This document shows positions 63,617 through 64,000 of a DNA stretch of 64,000 nucleotides, one piece after another (position 1 is the stretch's first letter; each line of letters starts with the position of its first letter). Under the pieces are notes generated by a model that saw only the letters and a list, made by a program, of their open reading frames with translations, made no database searches and was not told the DNA's origin. The DNA is taken from positions 372,001 through 436,000 of the forward strand of contig OZ029928.1 in the NCBI GenBank assembly GCA_964023275.1, read 5' to 3'. The position numbers and the translations under genes were made by a program. This DNA comes from Norana najaformis (taxonomy: Eukaryota > Annelida > Clitellata > Crassiclitellata > Hormogastridae).

Positions 63617-64000
63617 ACGACGGGAAACGAGAAGAAACTGTTGTCAATTCCAAAGATACCCACAGAGACTAGCCAAGCTCTGGCCGAAGCTGTGCACAAC
63701 GGAATACAAGAATGGGGCCTGGAAGGCTTGATCCGGGGCATGTGTTTTGACACAACCAGCTCTAACACTGGCCGACTAGCAGGTGCCTGTGTTATTCAGG
63801 AGCAGCGATTGGGCCGGCCTCTTCTACACTTCGGCAGTCGACACCACATCATGAAACTTGTATTGGCTGCCACCTTTGGAGTATGTATAAGGGGCCTAGC
63901 CATGGACCAGAAGTCATCGTCTTCAAACGGTTTCAAGAACGATGGTCATCCATCAACAAAGAAGGATAGGACGATGCCTTCTTCGATGATTTCGTCTTAT
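63617..64000 (+). pseudogene. transposase-like gene, 3' part (FDTTSSNTG family), frameshifted, runs off the window
   Basis: Just after the piggyBac TTAA a long frame reads KLLSIPKIPTETSQALAEAV, NGIQEWGLEGLIRGMCFDTT, SSNTGRLAGACVIQEQRLG and SRHHIMKLVLAATFGVC. A frame change near 63890 moves the match (GPEVIVFKRFQERW) to another frame. CFDTTSSNTG and the RHH segment are hallmarks of an uncharacterised transposase-like family with many copies in invertebrate genomes; the Asp of CFDTT is a candidate catalytic residue of an RNase H-like fold. Its 5' half lies upstream of the piggyBac insertion. Confidence 0.6.

Overview
The window is eukaryotic, almost certainly from an invertebrate animal. Short exons are bounded by GT/AG splice signals, most of the sequence is AT-rich and non-coding, and every part of it carries metazoan transposable elements. 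I cannot name the species from the sequence. Tandem exons for immunoglobulin-type transmembrane receptors with phase-1 introns and an ITAM-like tail recall cnidarian allorecognition (Alr-type) loci, and the repeats suit a cnidarian or another marine invertebrate, but this is inference.

Region 1 (1-22.5 kb) is a broken block of structural genes from a Maverick/Polinton (adintovirus-like) double-stranded DNA element. In order it holds a conserved capsid-associated protein, a penton-like minor capsid protein, a small core protein, a hexon-like major capsid protein, a second core protein, an adenain-type cysteine protease, a long fibre-like protein, an unknown protein and a membrane protein. Most carry frameshifts or stops. 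A SINE-like repeat sits in the major capsid gene. The fibre gene is split by a 15.2-kb Ty3/gypsy-type retrotransposon array arranged LTR-internal-LTR-internal-LTR (4869-20087, minus strand). Its pol order is protease-integrase-RT-RNase H, the copia-like order seen in the Gmr1-type group of Ty3/gypsy elements. No polymerase B or Maverick integrase is visible.

Region 2 (22.5-28 kb) is repeat debris: a 31-bp inverted repeat pair around a nested foldback and a truncated DNA transposon, two diverged remnants of a possible TFIIB-like gene, and a 66-69-bp-arm palindrome.

Region 3 (29-34.3 kb, plus strand) holds the 3' part of a host gene: two Ig-like exons, a transmembrane exon and a terminal exon with an ITAM-like tail (YQDL-x10-YEGL), all joined by phase-1 introns.

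Region 4 (34.3-45 kb) is mostly unannotated AT-rich DNA with one clear 555-bp hAT-like MITE and one SINE copy.

Region 5 (45-60 kb, minus strand) holds an array of candidate receptor exons: four transmembrane exons, three Ser/Thr/Pro-rich micro-exons and several cytoplasmic exons (SH3-ligand-like, YVN-containing and proline-rich tails). Nearly all are phase 1-1 and so could be spliced in any combination. Its introns hold an intact-looking 2.6-kb DNA transposon with a 567-aa putative transposase and a 5'-truncated LINE with an 11-bp target duplication.

Region 6 (60-64 kb) is a degraded transposase-like gene interrupted by an internally deleted piggyBac element with TTAA duplications. Exon calls rest on splice signals and reading phase alone; no transcript evidence was available.
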